Assembly (NCBI GenBank): GCA_947373155.1
Contig: CANBWO010000007.1
Coordinates: 1 to 64,000 of the forward strand
Source: Microbacteriaceae bacterium
GTDB lineage: Bacteria > Actinomycetota > Actinomycetes > Actinomycetales > Microbacteriaceae
Direction: 5' to 3'
DNA: 64,000 bases
Part shown: piece by piece, positions 1-9,599 of the stretch
Numbering within the stretch: position 1 is the stretch's first letter
Layout of the letters: every line of letters begins with the position of its first letter
The notes under the pieces: generated by a model
What the model was told of the DNA's origin: nothing
The model's input: the letters and a program-made list of their open reading frames with translations, nothing else
Databases searched by the model: none
Position numbers and translations under genes: made by a program

Positions 1-30
1 TTCAGGCGCAATCAACTTGTTGCGCAAAAT

Positions 31-60
31 GAAAAACCCCACCGCTTGGTGGGGTTTTTC
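31..60. terminator. Bidirectional intrinsic terminator
   Basis: A stem of AAAAACCCCACC paired with GGTGGGGTTTTT around a short GCTT-type loop, flanked by A and T runs, so it can work in both directions. It probably ends a gene that lies to the left of the window. It resembles the tRNA-Lys terminator near 146-178. Confidence 0.75.
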
Positions 61-87
61 ATTTCTGGTAGGCCCCGTCGGGCTCGA
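56..87. repeat. 32-bp direct repeat: copy of terminator edge and tRNA-Lys 3' end
   Basis: Positions 56-87 are identical to 171-202. The copy holds the T-rich terminator edge plus the last 23 nt of tRNA-Lys (CCA, discriminator, 3' acceptor strand, 3' T-stem and part of the T-loop). The rest of the tRNA is absent at the left copy, so it is a fragment and not a second tRNA gene. It may be a tandem-duplication remnant or an old attachment site. Confidence 0.8.
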
Positions 88-145
88 CGCCCTATTCGCT
101 TCGCGAACAGGGTCCCAGTCGGTTCTCGCCTCGACGCGAACCAAA

Positions 146-178
146 AATAAAAACCCCACCAAAGGTGAGGTTTTCATT
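146..178 (-). terminator. Terminator of tRNA-Lys
   Basis: Read on the minus strand, a CCTCACC / GGTGGGG-type hairpin with a 3-nt loop (one G-U pair) is followed by TTTTTATTTTT, directly after the tRNA-Lys 3' end. Confidence 0.75.
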
Positions 179-180
179 TC

Positions 181-257
181 TGGTAGGCCCCGTCGGGCTC
201 GAACCGACGACCCACGGATTAAAAGTCCGTTGCTCTAACCAACTGAGCTAGAGGCCC
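181..257 (-). tRNA. tRNA-Lys (anticodon TTT)
   Basis: The reverse strand folds as a full cloverleaf: acceptor GGGCCTC with GGGGCCT (a G-U pair at 1:72), D-arm TAGCTCAGTTGG, anticodon loop CTTTTAA giving TTT for lysine, T-arm GTCGG-TTCGAGC-CCGAC, discriminator A and an encoded CCA. The length is 77 nt. A terminator follows directly, and part of its 3' end is duplicated at 65-87. Confidence 0.95.
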
Positions 258-454
258 ATGTGCGCCAAAGTTTCTGACACAACTTGAAAGAGTTTACCAG
301 CAACTGTTTGGGCGTGCATTCGAACAATAGTTTTGCACTGCACGAATGTCCGACACGCGTCAATAGTGGTAGCACCATACAAAACGATCGCGGTTTTTGG
401 CTGGGTGCTTCTATTGGGGCAACGGGTAATTTCCCGGAACTAAAAGGAGAGATT

Positions 455-1093
455 ATGTCTTTTAACAAGAATTCAAAGACCCTCAGCGCTGTAGCCGCTT
501 TGGGAGCAACCGCAATGCTACTCATCGGCTCGCTTAGCTCTGCCTCGGCTGCCGAGAGCAAGTCCTCGGACTCCAAGGAATCTAAGCCAGTTTGCGTGGA
601 AGGTCAGCGCAACATTGGAACCGTTCTGGCTCCAATTTGTGTTGCAAATGGCGCAAGCGCATACGAGATCGCTGTGAAGCTTGGCTTCACTCCAGCGAAT
701 CCAGTTACTTGGATTGCAAGCCTAAAGGGCGAAAAGGGAGACCAGGGGCTAGTTGGCCCAGTTGGCCCTCAAGGCGCTACCGGCCCTCAGGGTGTATCAG
801 GTGATGTAGGTCCTCGTGGTGAGCAAGGCGTCATTGGCCTAACTGGCCTCCAGGGAACCAAGGGCGACAAGGGAGACACTGGAGCTGCAGGAGCGGCTGG
901 TGCAAAGGGCGACAAGGGCGACACTGGAGCAGCTGGCGCAGATGCCAATGTAATCGGCACCGCTTGTTCGTTCGACACCGGTTCCGGCGAGCACGCCAAG
1001 CACCACACCGGCGTCTGGGGCTTCGACAAGATCAACAACGGTTTTGCAGCCTACGGTTGCATCTTGGCCGGAAACGACCAGGGCGACGACTAA
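455..1093 (+). CDS. Secreted collagen-like repeat protein
   Basis: 212 residues. The ATG at 455 is chosen because AAAGGAGAG lies just upstream and a clear Sec signal peptide follows (hydrophobic core about residues 11-28, cleavage near ASA at 30-32). A short globular part (33-91) precedes 24 uninterrupted Gly-X-Y triplets (about 92-163), rich in GDK, GDT and GAA, typical of bacterial collagen-like triple helices. The tail has no repeats. Two cysteines lie before the repeat and two after it, which could form disulfides. No LPXTG sorting signal or membrane anchor is visible, so it is probably released or held by partners. It is a single gene between tRNA-Lys and a terminator. Substrate or partner is unknown; a surface or matrix role is inferred from the family. 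Confidence 0.8.
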   Translation: MSFNKNSKTLSAVAALGATAMLLIGSLSSASAAESKSSDSKESKPVCVEGQRNIGTVLAPICVANGASAYEIAVKLGFTPANPVTWIASLKGEKGDQGLVGPVGPQGATGPQGVSGDVGPRGEQGVIGLTGLQGTKGDKGDTGAAGAAGAKGDKGDTGAAGADANVIGTACSFDTGSGEHAKHHTGVWGFDKINNGFAAYGCILAGNDQGDD

Positions 1094-1109
1094 ACCTCGA
1101 AACCAAACA

Positions 1110-1142
1110 AAGAGCCAGTCCTTCGGGGCTGGCTCTTTCATT
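1110..1142 (+). terminator. Intrinsic terminator after the collagen-like gene
   Basis: AGAGCCAG paired with CTGGCTCT around TCCTTCGGGG, followed by TTCATTT. It lies 17 nt after the stop codon. From here to 1382 I see no gene or recognisable element. Confidence 0.8.
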
Positions 1143-1382
1143 TGTTCGGCTAGCCACCCGCGCCACGCCGAGCCTTTAGCGGTTATTCGGTTGTCACTAT
1201 GCTCGCCAAAACCAGCTCGAAACCTGTGCTTTTATTGCATCAAGGACGGCAACCAGAAGGCTACTGGCAAAGACCCCGAAACGTCGGCATTTTTGCAGTC
1301 GGTTCTCTAGGCAACAACTTGGAGCGCTTCTGAGTTGAAGGTTAGGAATCAAAAGCTAAAGTGGCTGACGTTTCCTTTTTAA

Positions 1383-2852
1383 CTACCAACTCTGGGTAGC
1401 GGCAACCGCAGCCAGCCATCGCTGATATTGCAGGTGGTTGATTTTCTCCGGTTCAAAGCGATCTCCGGCAACCGCAACCAGTTCGGTTTTGTCTTTCCAG
1501 ACTCCCGCGCCCAATCCTGCCAAATACGCAGCCCCAAGACCTGTGGTGTCCAAGTTGGCCGGTCTCTCCACGGGAATCGCCAGTACGTTCGCCTGGGTCT
1601 GTACCAGCAGGTTGCTGCCTGCGGCCCCTCCGTCGGTTTTGAGTCGCTTTAGCGCTATTCCACTGCTGGCAGCCATGGCATCCACCAGGGCACGAACACT
1701 AAAAGCGATCGACTCCAAAGTGGCTCGGGCAACGTGACCGCGGCTGGTACCTCGAGTGATACCCAACAGCGAGCCTCTAACATTCGGGTCCCAGAACGGT
1801 GCGCCAAGGCCGCTAAGGGCCGGCACAAAAAACACGCCATCGCTGTTTGGTTCGGTGAGGGCCAGGGCATCAACATCGCTGGCTTTTTGAATAATGCCAA
1901 GACCGTCGCGCAACCATTGCACCGCAGCCCCGGCGATAAAAACCGACCCCTCGAGCGCGTAGGCTCGCTCGCCATTCGCGCCCAGGTATGCCACGGTTGC
2001 CAAAAGTTTTGGGTCGCGGCTAAGCACCTTATCGCCCGTGTTCTGCAGCAAGAAGGCCCCGGTGCCATAGGTGCACTTGGCGTCGCCAACTTCAAACCCA
2101 AGGTGGCCAAAGAGCGCGGCCTGCTGATCCCCGGCGCAACCCGTCACGGGTGCACTAATGCCTAGGAAGTGCTCCGGATCGCTGCTAGCCAAGTGCCCCC
2201 AACTAGGAACAATGGTTGGCAAAGCCTGCAGTGGTACCTCAAACAGCTCCAGCAGCTGCGAATCCCAACTCATTGAACGGATGTTCATTAACTGGGTGCG
2301 GCTGGCGTTGGTGGCATCGGTGATGTGGGCGGCACCACCGGAGATGCGAGCAATCAAATACGAATCAACCGTTCCAATTGCTGCCTGACCCGAGTCGATG
2401 CTGCGCCAAGTCTTTGGATCGTTTCGTTTCACCCACAAAATCTTGCTAGACGAAAAATAAGGGTCCAGTGGCAGCCCCGTTGCTTGGCGCACCCATTCCC
2501 GAGCATCCTCAAACTTGGCATCGGTTAGTAAATCGGCGGTTCGGCGATCCTGCCAAACAATAGCCTTGCGCGGTGCCTGCAAAGTTGTACGGTTCCAAAA
2601 AACCGCGGTCTCACGCTGGTTAGTAATGCCAATGGCTCCAACGGCGTCGGCGGTTACTCCGGCTGCCTCCAGGGCTCCCGACACGGCCGCCAGGGTTGCT
2701 TGCCAGATTTGTTCGGGGTCGTGCTCCACCCAACCGGGTTGCGGAAAATGCTGTTCGAACTCGCTGTATCCGCGCCCCACCGCAACCGAATCGGCCCCAA
2801 CCAGCTGGGCAGTAACACCCGTGGTTCCCGCATCGATGCTCAGAATCAACAT
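1383..2852 (-). CDS. glpK: Glycerol kinase
   Basis: 489 residues, the normal FGGY-kinase length. It phosphorylates glycerol with ATP to sn-glycerol 3-phosphate in the cytoplasm. Seen: N-terminal phosphate loop DAGTTGVTAQ, the ITNQRET motif, the C-terminal ATPase-fold stretch VPALSGLGAPFWDP, and TDGGAAGSN. The ATG at 2852 opens directly with the conserved MLILSIDAGTTG; upstream in-frame codons fall in the preceding gene. It is the last gene of a minus-strand operon, 4 nt after the EamA transporter. No glycerol facilitator or glycerol-3-phosphate dehydrogenase is adjacent. Confidence 0.95.
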   Translation of the reverse strand: MLILSIDAGTTGVTAQLVGADSVAVGRGYSEFEQHFPQPGWVEHDPEQIWQATLAAVSGALEAAGVTADAVGAIGITNQRETAVFWNRTTLQAPRKAIVWQDRRTADLLTDAKFEDAREWVRQATGLPLDPYFSSSKILWVKRNDPKTWRSIDSGQAAIGTVDSYLIARISGGAAHITDATNASRTQLMNIRSMSWDSQLLELFEVPLQALPTIVPSWGHLASSDPEHFLGISAPVTGCAGDQQAALFGHLGFEVGDAKCTYGTGAFLLQNTGDKVLSRDPKLLATVAYLGANGERAYALEGSVFIAGAAVQWLRDGLGIIQKASDVDALALTEPNSDGVFFVPALSGLGAPFWDPNVRGSLLGITRGTSRGHVARATLESIAFSVRALVDAMAASSGIALKRLKTDGGAAGSNLLVQTQANVLAIPVERPANLDTTGLGAAYLAGLGAGVWKDKTELVAVAGDRFEPEKINHLQYQRWLAAVAATQSW

Positions 2853-2856
2853 GACT

Positions 2857-3744
2857 CTAGTGTTGCATTGGTTCGTAGGGAACCATAGCCTCTTTAGATT
2901 TTTTGGTCGGCCATTCAACCACCAACATCGATGCAAAAAGCAATACTCCACCAATAACTGTCTTGGGCTGCAGCACTTCTTGACCGGCCCAAACGGCGAT
3001 GATGGCGGTGAACACCACCTCGAAGGTTAGGTAGATAGAGACTCGGCTGCTGTCCATGATTCCCTGTGCCCAGGTCTGAACGAAAAACGCCACGGCGGTG
3101 CTGAGAACAGCCGTAAAAACAATGGCAAACCAGCCGCTGAAACCTACCGGGGCGGTGTAGCCGTCGGTTAGCGATAAAGCGGTGCAGAGCACGCCCACAA
3201 CCGCCAGCTGAATCACAGTGAGGGCGTATGGATCTTCGCCCGGGCTCCAAACCGAGAGACCAAAAATATGCAGGGCAAAGAACAAACCGCAAGCCACCAC
3301 CCAGAGCTGCGCGGCCTCAAAACTCACTCCGTTGATACTTATGAACGCCAAGCCTGCGGTGGCCAAAACCACTCCGGCAATAACCTGTCTGCTGATTCGC
3401 TTGCGCAGCAGCGCCCAGGTTAGTAGAGGCACGAACACCACGTATAGGCCGGTTAGAAATCCGGTGATGGCGGCGGTGGTCACGGCAAGTCCAATAGTTT
3501 GGGTCACGTAGGCAATGCCCAGCAGCAAGCCAAGACCAATTCCCTTGAGTAAAAGTTTTCCCCTGAGTTGGCCCAGCACCTTTGGTTTGGCGGCGATCAT
3601 TACTGCGGTAGCCAGCATGAATCGCGTACCCAGAAAGTCGTACAACGGCTGTGTTTCGATTGCGTCCTTCATGAGGACAAATGCCCCGCCCCAAACCGCG
3701 GCTACGGCAATCAAAGCTAGGGGAGCAAAGCGGGCTGATTTCAC
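2857..3744 (-). CDS. EamA/DMT-family membrane transporter
   Basis: 295 residues with about ten hydrophobic segments arranged as two EamA halves, the pattern of drug/metabolite exporters. The N-terminal segment contains AAVWGGAFVLMKD, and TKP-type cytoplasmic residues follow the second helix, as expected for this superfamily. Substrate cannot be read from sequence. The start is a GTG, 13 nt after the upstream SDR gene, and glpK follows after 4 nt, so the three are probably co-transcribed. Confidence 0.85.
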   Translation of the reverse strand: MKSARFAPLALIAVAAVWGGAFVLMKDAIETQPLYDFLGTRFMLATAVMIAAKPKVLGQLRGKLLLKGIGLGLLLGIAYVTQTIGLAVTTAAITGFLTGLYVVFVPLLTWALLRKRISRQVIAGVVLATAGLAFISINGVSFEAAQLWVVACGLFFALHIFGLSVWSPGEDPYALTVIQLAVVGVLCTALSLTDGYTAPVGFSGWFAIVFTAVLSTAVAFFVQTWAQGIMDSSRVSIYLTFEVVFTAIIAVWAGQEVLQPKTVIGGVLLFASMLVVEWPTKKSKEAMVPYEPMQH

Positions 3745-3757
3745 CTAAGCGAGTCTA

Positions 3758-5287
3758 TTAGCGTTGACCCGTTGCCACGTATTTCACCATCGATGGAAAA
3801 ACGAAACCGTGCATTGGCCAAACGCTCCACCAATAGGCGTGACCAAGCAGGCCCTTTGGCGCGTAAACGGCTCGCTGAACCACGCGGGTTTTGCCATCCA
3901 TGGTCTTATCGATCTTCCATTCCAGCCAGGCCAGTCCGGGCATAACCATCTCGGCTCTAAGCCTTAGCAGCGCGACCGGGCTCGATGCGGTGGGCCTTTC
4001 GATTGCCTCTACTCGCCAGAAATCTAGCGATTCGCCTTCCATTAGGTGGTTTGGGTCTCGTCTTCCGCGTCTAAGACCCGCGCCTCCAAGCAGTTTGTCG
4101 GCTATTCCTCGAAGCCGCCAAGCCCAGGTGGCTGTGGAATACCCGTTGTCGCCACCAATCGACTCTGCTCTGGCCCAAACGGCCTCGATTGACTCGCCGG
4201 TCAGCACCTCGCGTACATCGGTGTAGAGCGATCCACCGGCCCAGTCCGGGTCGGTGGGCAGCGGGTCCGATGGAGCTCCTGGGAAAGAGGCATTGGACCA
4301 ACTGGTTTCCACGTTGGCTTCTTTGATTCGTTTTAGGGCAAGTTGCACTGCCCTCGGGAACTCGGTGAGGCCGCCTTCCGGGTCTGGAATCAGTTTGCGG
4401 ATTTCATCGTTGCGGGCAACCACCTCGTTTTTGAGGCTGGCCACCAGGCGCTTTGCCAAAGTGAAAGGCACTGGGGTAACCAAGCCCACCCAGCCGCTGG
4501 AAAGCTTTGGGGTCAAAACCGGAATCGGAATGATGATGCGTTTTCTTAGGCCAGCCGACAACGCATACTGCTGCATCATGTCTTTATAGGTGTAAACGTT
4601 TGGTCCACCGATGTCGTAGTCGCCGGAAACATAACTTGGCAGCGCCGCCGCGCCCACCAGATACCTCAGCACGTCTCGAATGGCGATCGGTTGGATTCTG
4701 GTTTCCACCCACTTGGGAGTGGTCATAATTGGCAGACGCTCGGTTAGGTATCGCAGCATCTCAAAGCTGGCCGAACCCGAACCAATCACCACTCCGGCGC
4801 GCAGTTCAATGGTTGGAACGCCAGATGCCCTCAGGATTTCGCCCACTTCGGCACGGGATTGCAGGTGTGCCGAAAGGCTCTGTGGCCGCTGGTCAACCAT
4901 TCCGCCTAAGTAAATAAGCCTGCGAACCTTGGCCTGCTTGGCAAGTCTTGCAAACGCGCCGGCCATGGTGCTTTCTTCGGCTTCAAAGTCGTTCTTGCTC
5001 ATCAGTGAGTGCAATAGATAGTAGGCAACATTGATGCCCGCGAGCGCTTCGGCCAATACTGCCTCGCTAGTGGCATCGCCTTCTATGATCTCTACCTGAC
5101 TAAACCACTCGTGATCTTTCAGGCGGCTAGCGTGCCTGGCCAAGATGCGCACACGATAGCCACGAAGCAGTAGTTCGCGAATCAGTCGGCCACCAATGTA
5201 GCCGGTGGCGCCCGTTACAAGACAGAGCGCGGGAGAGCCATCGCTGCTTTGCAACATTGGTAGGTCAAAAGCTAAAGACTGAGACAT
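3758..5287 (-). CDS. SDR-family NAD(P)-binding protein with DUF2867 C-terminal domain
   Basis: 509 residues. An atypical SDR / NmrA-like Rossmann domain opens with TGATGYIGGRL (about 25-35), followed by the RILAR cofactor-specificity region. The C-terminal 180 residues match the DUF2867 layout, with a conserved SLDFWRVE-like stretch. Proteins of this build are annotated as NAD(P)H-binding oxidoreductases of unknown substrate. The ATG at 5287 has AAAGGAG upstream. It heads the operon with the EamA transporter and glpK, but no shared pathway is evident. Confidence 0.8.
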   Translation of the reverse strand: MSQSLAFDLPMLQSSDGSPALCLVTGATGYIGGRLIRELLLRGYRVRILARHASRLKDHEWFSQVEIIEGDATSEAVLAEALAGINVAYYLLHSLMSKNDFEAEESTMAGAFARLAKQAKVRRLIYLGGMVDQRPQSLSAHLQSRAEVGEILRASGVPTIELRAGVVIGSGSASFEMLRYLTERLPIMTTPKWVETRIQPIAIRDVLRYLVGAAALPSYVSGDYDIGGPNVYTYKDMMQQYALSAGLRKRIIIPIPVLTPKLSSGWVGLVTPVPFTLAKRLVASLKNEVVARNDEIRKLIPDPEGGLTEFPRAVQLALKRIKEANVETSWSNASFPGAPSDPLPTDPDWAGGSLYTDVREVLTGESIEAVWARAESIGGDNGYSTATWAWRLRGIADKLLGGAGLRRGRRDPNHLMEGESLDFWRVEAIERPTASSPVALLRLRAEMVMPGLAWLEWKIDKTMDGKTRVVQRAVYAPKGLLGHAYWWSVWPMHGFVFPSMVKYVATGQR

Positions 5288-5327
5288 CGGCGACTCCTTT
5301 GTGGTTCAAGCCAGCCGGCCTCAACCT

Positions 5328-6269
5328 TTATTCCGCAATGAAAGGAGCGTAGTCCTCGATTGCCACAATCTTGCGCTTGTGACCAGGTGTTGCCGGCGTT
5401 AGGTGGACCACCATCAGGTGCCCAGGTTTTAGTGCACGGCCCTCGTGAAGCCGAATCTCCTGGCCAGCATCGCCGTAACTAGACACCGCATCCAGAATGC
5501 TGGGCAGGCTGGGTCGGTGGCTGCAAAGCACGCTGGGGCGTCCGTCATCGATGATGTCGTGCACCACTTTATTGGTTCGAGCCGGACCATTGCTGGAACC
5601 CAGTTCGCTCAGTTGATGGCGTTCAATTACTGGTATTTTGCGGCTGATTGCAAATGGAGCAACTGTCTCGTAACAACGAAGCCAAGGAGAGCTAAAGATT
5701 CGCTTAATTCCAAAGGCGCCCAGAATCGGTGCAATCGATTTTGCTTGGCTGAACCCAATCGGGAGCAACGGACGCTTACCGTCTGGGCCAGACCAATCTG
5801 TGCGGGGAGTGGCCTTGGCGTGGCGAAGCAAAATGAATGGCTTGGTTCTAAGCAAGCCGCGCTTGTGGTACTCAACCAGAGTGGCCAAGAACACTTTGTC
5901 GGCGTCGTAGGAGAGCACTTTGGCGGCTTCAATCGGGCTCATCCAAAGCACTTCGTCTACTTCTTCGTGAGGAACAAACTTGCTCTTGGCAAGGGCCGAA
6001 TCGGTCACGCGAGCGGCCCAGATGTGAACCTCTTTTGGCTGGCCGTTTGGCAGCGTATAGTGCTGCGCTCCCAGGCTGATGCCGAGGCGAATCTTTAGCC
6101 CGGTCTCTTCTAAAACCTCGCGAACAGCGGTCTGCGGAAGCACTTCGCCCGGGTCAAGTTTCCCCTTGGCCCAGCCGTAATCGTCGTATCGCCCGCGGTG
6201 GATCAGGCCCACCATTAGGTGACCGTCTTTTTCTCGCCAAAGCACAGCACCCGCCGCGTAAACAGTCAT
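5328..6269 (-). CDS. mutT1: MutT1-like Nudix hydrolase fused to a histidine phosphatase domain
   Basis: 313 residues. The N-terminal Nudix domain carries the box GX5EX7REXXEEXG (within about residues 40-62, EVLEETG core). The C-terminal half starts with the phosphohistidine motif LLRHAKA and has a second catalytic His region (CSHRPSL). Actinobacterial MutT1 has this two-domain build and sanitises 8-oxo-dGTP and diadenosine polyphosphates. The start overlaps the ppk stop by one base (TAATG), indicating translational coupling. Confidence 0.88.
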   Translation of the reverse strand: MTVYAAGAVLWREKDGHLMVGLIHRGRYDDYGWAKGKLDPGEVLPQTAVREVLEETGLKIRLGISLGAQHYTLPNGQPKEVHIWAARVTDSALAKSKFVPHEEVDEVLWMSPIEAAKVLSYDADKVFLATLVEYHKRGLLRTKPFILLRHAKATPRTDWSGPDGKRPLLPIGFSQAKSIAPILGAFGIKRIFSSPWLRCYETVAPFAISRKIPVIERHQLSELGSSNGPARTNKVVHDIIDDGRPSVLCSHRPSLPSILDAVSSYGDAGQEIRLHEGRALKPGHLMVVHLTPATPGHKRKIVAIEDYAPFIAE

Positions 6270-8395
6270 TACTTGCGGGCTCCGCGCTTTGCGATCACAT
6301 CGTGCATGATCTTGTCTTGCACGTCTACCAGCGGTTTGCCATTTGCATCTTGATAGTGACGGGACCAGTCGCCATCGCTGTCTAGGTGCCAGCTGCTGCT
6401 GCCATCATCCATGCACAGATCAAACAGACCATTCAGTTCCTTGATTTGGTCTGGCGCGACAATTCGAACTAGAGCCTCAACGCGGCGGTCTAGGTTGCGG
6501 TGCATCATGTCTGCCGAGCCAATGAATACCGCAGGGTCTCCGCCACCGGCAAAGGTGAACACGCGACTGTGCTCGAGGTAGCGGCCCAGAACTGAACGAA
6601 CCTTGATGGTCTTGCTCAGGCCAGGAACACCCGGACGAAGCGAACACATACCACGCACCAGAACCTCAACCGGAACCCCAGCCTGCGATGCCTTATAGAG
6701 AGAATCGATGATCTGCTCGTCTACAAGGGAGTTCACCTTCACACGAATCTTGGCAGGCTTTCCGGCCTTGTGGTGAGCGATCTCTCGTTCAATGCGGCTG
6801 GTTAGTCCGTCGCGTACGCCGTTCGGAGAGACCAAAAGGGTCTTGAAAGTGCTGTCCGGAGCAAAGCCGCTCAGGCGGTTGAACAACTTGGTCAGGTCTT
6901 CGCCCAGGCTCTCGCGAGCGCTCAGCAAACCAAAGTCCTCATAGAAACGAGCTGTCTTTGGGTTGTAGTTTCCGGTACCAATGTGACAGTAGCGGCGCAG
7001 GCTGTTGCCCTCCTGGCGAATCACAAGGGAGAGCTTGCAGTGAGTCTTTAGGCCAACGATTCCGTAAACCACGTGAACCCCGGCCTGCTCCAGTTTGCGA
7101 GCCCAGGCGATGTTGTTTTGCTCATCGAAGCGAGCCTTGATTTCAACCAGAGCCAAAACCTGCTTGCCGGCTTCCGCCGCCTGAATCAGGGCGTCCACGA
7201 TTGGGCTGTCTCCGCTGGTGCGGTAAAGCGTTTGCTTAATCGCCAGCACGTTTGGGTCGGCTGCGGCTTGCTCCAAGAATGCCTGCACGCTAGTGGTGAA
7301 TGACTCATACGGGTGGTGCAACAGAACTTCGCGCTCGCGCAGCACGCTAAAGATATCGGTCACGCCGTCGTCGCCATCGCTGAGGTAGCGGTTGGTCACT
7401 ACCTGGTGCTGGGCAAAGTGAAGCTCAGGGCGCTTCATGAAGGCCATCTCGCTCAAACCCTTTAGGTCTAGCGGGGCTGGCAAGTGATAAACGTCTTCGT
7501 CTTCAACATCTAGTTCGCGAACCAAGAGCTCAAGCACCTGAGGGTTGATGTCGTTGGCTACCTCGAGTCGAACTGGAGGCCCAAAACGGCGGCGCAGCAG
7601 CTCTTTCTCGAGGGCAATCAGCAGGTTTTCGCCGTCTTCTTCGTCGACCTCAAGGTCTTCGTTGCGGGTGACTCTAAAAGTGTGGTGCTGTAGTACATCC
7701 ATGCCTGGAAATAACATGCCAAGGAACTGGCCGATGATTTCCTCGAGTGGTACAAATCGAGCGTTGGTTGCGCCCGAGTTTCCGGGTACTCGAACAAATC
7801 TTGGCAATAGTGGCGGAACCTTTACTCGGGCAAAGTGCTCCGAACTGGTTTCCGGGTTTGCCAGTACCACGGCCAGGTTCAGGCTAAGGCCACTGATGTA
7901 AGGGAACGGGTGGGCTGGGTCTACCGCCAGAGGAGTTAGCACAGGGAAGATCTGACTCTGGAACTGAAGCTTCAGAGCCTCTTGTTCCTCAGCCGAGAGG
8001 TCGGTCCACTTGAGAAGGTTGATGCCGTGCTTGCTGAGGCCTGGCTCCAACACCTCTACAAAGAGTTTGGCGTGACGCTCTTGAAGGGCATGGGCTTCTT
8101 GGGAAATCTGGGTTAGAACAGCCTGCGGGCTAAGACCGCTGCTTGCTGTAACAGCAAGACCGGTTGCAATGCGACGCTTCAGTCCTGCAACTCGAACCAT
8201 AAAGAATTCGTCTAGGTTGCTGGCAAAGATGCTGGCAAAGTTAAGGCGCTCCAGTAGGAACATGTCTGGGTCTTCGGCGAGTTCTAAAACTCTTTGGTTG
8301 AACTTAAGCCAACTCAGTTCGCGGTCCAGAAAGCGATCTGGGCCAAATTCGCCCTGGTTTTCGGGCATGGTGACAGCCATGGTTTCTTCAGACAT
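6269..8395 (-). CDS. ppk: Polyphosphate kinase 1
   Basis: 708 residues, the full family length. It reversibly polymerises the ATP gamma-phosphate into polyphosphate. Seen: N-terminal [14 protein letters not shown], the phospholipase-D-like catalytic core with the autophosphorylated His in GLKTHCKL (His452), and the HIGTGNYN motif after it. It is coupled to mutT1, an association common in actinobacteria. A regulatory link to the phosphate module at 14-16.5 kb is inference. Confidence 0.96.
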   Translation of the reverse strand: MSEETMAVTMPENQGEFGPDRFLDRELSWLKFNQRVLELAEDPDMFLLERLNFASIFASNLDEFFMVRVAGLKRRIATGLAVTASSGLSPQAVLTQISQEAHALQERHAKLFVEVLEPGLSKHGINLLKWTDLSAEEQEALKLQFQSQIFPVLTPLAVDPAHPFPYISGLSLNLAVVLANPETSSEHFARVKVPPLLPRFVRVPGNSGATNARFVPLEEIIGQFLGMLFPGMDVLQHHTFRVTRNEDLEVDEEDGENLLIALEKELLRRRFGPPVRLEVANDINPQVLELLVRELDVEDEDVYHLPAPLDLKGLSEMAFMKRPELHFAQHQVVTNRYLSDGDDGVTDIFSVLREREVLLHHPYESFTTSVQAFLEQAAADPNVLAIKQTLYRTSGDSPIVDALIQAAEAGKQVLALVEIKARFDEQNNIAWARKLEQAGVHVVYGIVGLKTHCKLSLVIRQEGNSLRRYCHIGTGNYNPKTARFYEDFGLLSARESLGEDLTKLFNRLSGFAPDSTFKTLLVSPNGVRDGLTSRIEREIAHHKAGKPAKIRVKVNSLVDEQIIDSLYKASQAGVPVEVLVRGMCSLRPGVPGLSKTIKVRSVLGRYLEHSRVFTFAGGGDPAVFIGSADMMHRNLDRRVEALVRIVAPDQIKELNGLFDLCMDDGSSSWHLDSDGDWSRHYQDANGKPLVDVQDKIMHDVIAKRGARK

Positions 8396-8457
8396 AACTA
8401 AATCCTGCCATCTTGGCTAAAACTTTTTTGGTTACTAGGTTTCTTAAAAGTGAACAC

Positions 8458-9144
8458 TTAGTACTCGCTGGACGCGTACTCGTTGTCCTCGAGCGAGGTG
8501 TTGAAGCGGTATCCAACATTTCTCACGGTTCCAATCAGTGATTCCAGATCGCCGAGTTTGGCCCTCAACCTACGAATATGAACGTCAACTGTTCTAGTGC
8601 CGCCAAAGTAGTCGTAGCCCCAGACTTCGCTAAGTAACTGTTCGCGGGTAAACACCCGGCCGGTGTGCTGCGCCAAGAACCTAAGCAGCTCAAATTCCTT
8701 GTAGGTCAGGTCTAGCGGTTTTCCATGAACCTTGGCGCTGTAGCTTGCTTCATCAATAACCACACCGCTCGCGCTGATGGTGTCTGGTTTTTCAACGAGT
8801 TTGCCGCGACCAAGCGCGGTTCTAATGCGTGCCTCGATCTCGCCCGGGCCCGCGCTCTCCAAAATAAAGTCAGTGGCACCCCACTCGGCATTTATCGCCG
8901 GCAGCCCGCCCTCGCCCAGAACAATGATTAGTGGGCTGGACATTCCGGTGGTGTTCAACACCTTGGCGAGGGACTTTGCACCAACTAAGTCGTGGCGGGC
9001 ATCCAAGATAACCAGGTCTGCCACCGGGGCGCTAACCAAAGCGGCTGGTTGCGCGGGGATGACTCTTACGCGGTGGCTCAACAATCCCAGCGCAGGCAAC
9101 ACATCGCTGTTCGGCGATGCAGCCAAAACTAGAATCTGTGCCAT
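8458..9144 (-). CDS. GlnR-type OmpR-family orphan response regulator
   Basis: 228 residues from the ATG at 9144, which has GGGGAG 5 nt upstream; a GTG 12 nt earlier would sit inside that ribosome site. The N-terminal half is a degenerate receiver with actinobacterial GlnR features ([39 protein letters not shown]). It keeps an Asp in VILDAR but lacks the normal acidic pocket at its start. The C-terminal half is a complete winged helix ending in RNVGYRF. No kinase is adjacent. GlnR controls nitrogen assimilation in relatives; that role here is inferred. Confidence 0.78.
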   Translation of the reverse strand: MAQILVLAASPNSDVLPALGLLSHRVRVIPAQPAALVSAPVADLVILDARHDLVGAKSLAKVLNTTGMSSPLIIVLGEGGLPAINAEWGATDFILESAGPGEIEARIRTALGRGKLVEKPDTISASGVVIDEASYSAKVHGKPLDLTYKEFELLRFLAQHTGRVFTREQLLSEVWGYDYFGGTRTVDVHIRRLRAKLGDLESLIGTVRNVGYRFNTSLEDNEYASSEY

Positions 9145-9221
9145 TACGCTCCCCACGGGTTTCGACTAGTTTACCGCCTGTTTGCCACAGCGTTTCAATA
9201 GTTCTAGGGCATGATTGACAC

Positions 9222-9479
9222 ATGAGAGCACGCTGGTTTCTGGTCATAGCGCTTTGGATTTCCACAGCGGTCTGTGCCGTGTTGGCAATCCGTTTTGCGC
9301 CAGAGGGCCAAGCGTTCGCTTGGTTCGGCGCAATTCTTGCCGGTTCGGTCGCCACGGTTTCTCTGGTGCACCTGATTAAGGCTTCACCAACCGGGTTTGT
9401 TCGCGAATTGGTTTACGTGGCCGGTGGCAGCTATCTAATCCTCGCTCTGACCAGCATTTACCTCTTTGTAAAAGGTTAG
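9222..9479 (+). CDS. Small three-helix membrane protein, unknown
   Basis: 85 residues with three hydrophobic segments (about 5-24, 33-49, 62-82) and a very short loop structure. I do not recognise the family. It is divergent from the GlnR-like gene and begins a run of same-strand genes (36-aa membrane protein, nitrobindin, ygfZ, FUSC). Confidence 0.65.
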   Translation: MRARWFLVIALWISTAVCAVLAIRFAPEGQAFAWFGAILAGSVATVSLVHLIKASPTGFVRELVYVAGGSYLILALTSIYLFVKG

Positions 9480-9488
9480 AATTCCAAC

Positions 9489-9599
9489 ATGAATCTTCCT
9501 TGGGACATCCTGTTCACCGGCCTCCTGGTTTTGGCCGGCATTGCCATCGCTGCTATTTCTATTTTGGTTTTGGTCAAACTCTTTAAGGGTCAGAAGTAG
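9489..9599 (+). CDS. 36-residue single-pass membrane microprotein
   Basis: ATG at 9489, stop TAG at 9597-9599. It begins MNLPWDIL, then has one hydrophobic helix (about 8-30) and a basic tail KLFKGQK. It lies 9 nt after the previous gene's stop, and the next gene's TTG start follows its stop codon with no gap, which supports a translated unit. Function unknown. The in-frame hydrophobic helix and tight packing are the evidence that it is real. Confidence 0.55.
   Translation: MNLPWDILFTGLLVLAGIAIAAISILVLVKLFKGQK

Noticed and set aside
592-1310. Several overlapping open frames around the collagen-like gene
   Set aside because: They follow from the repetitive Gly-X-Y codons and lack start signals; only one frame has a signal peptide and ribosome site.
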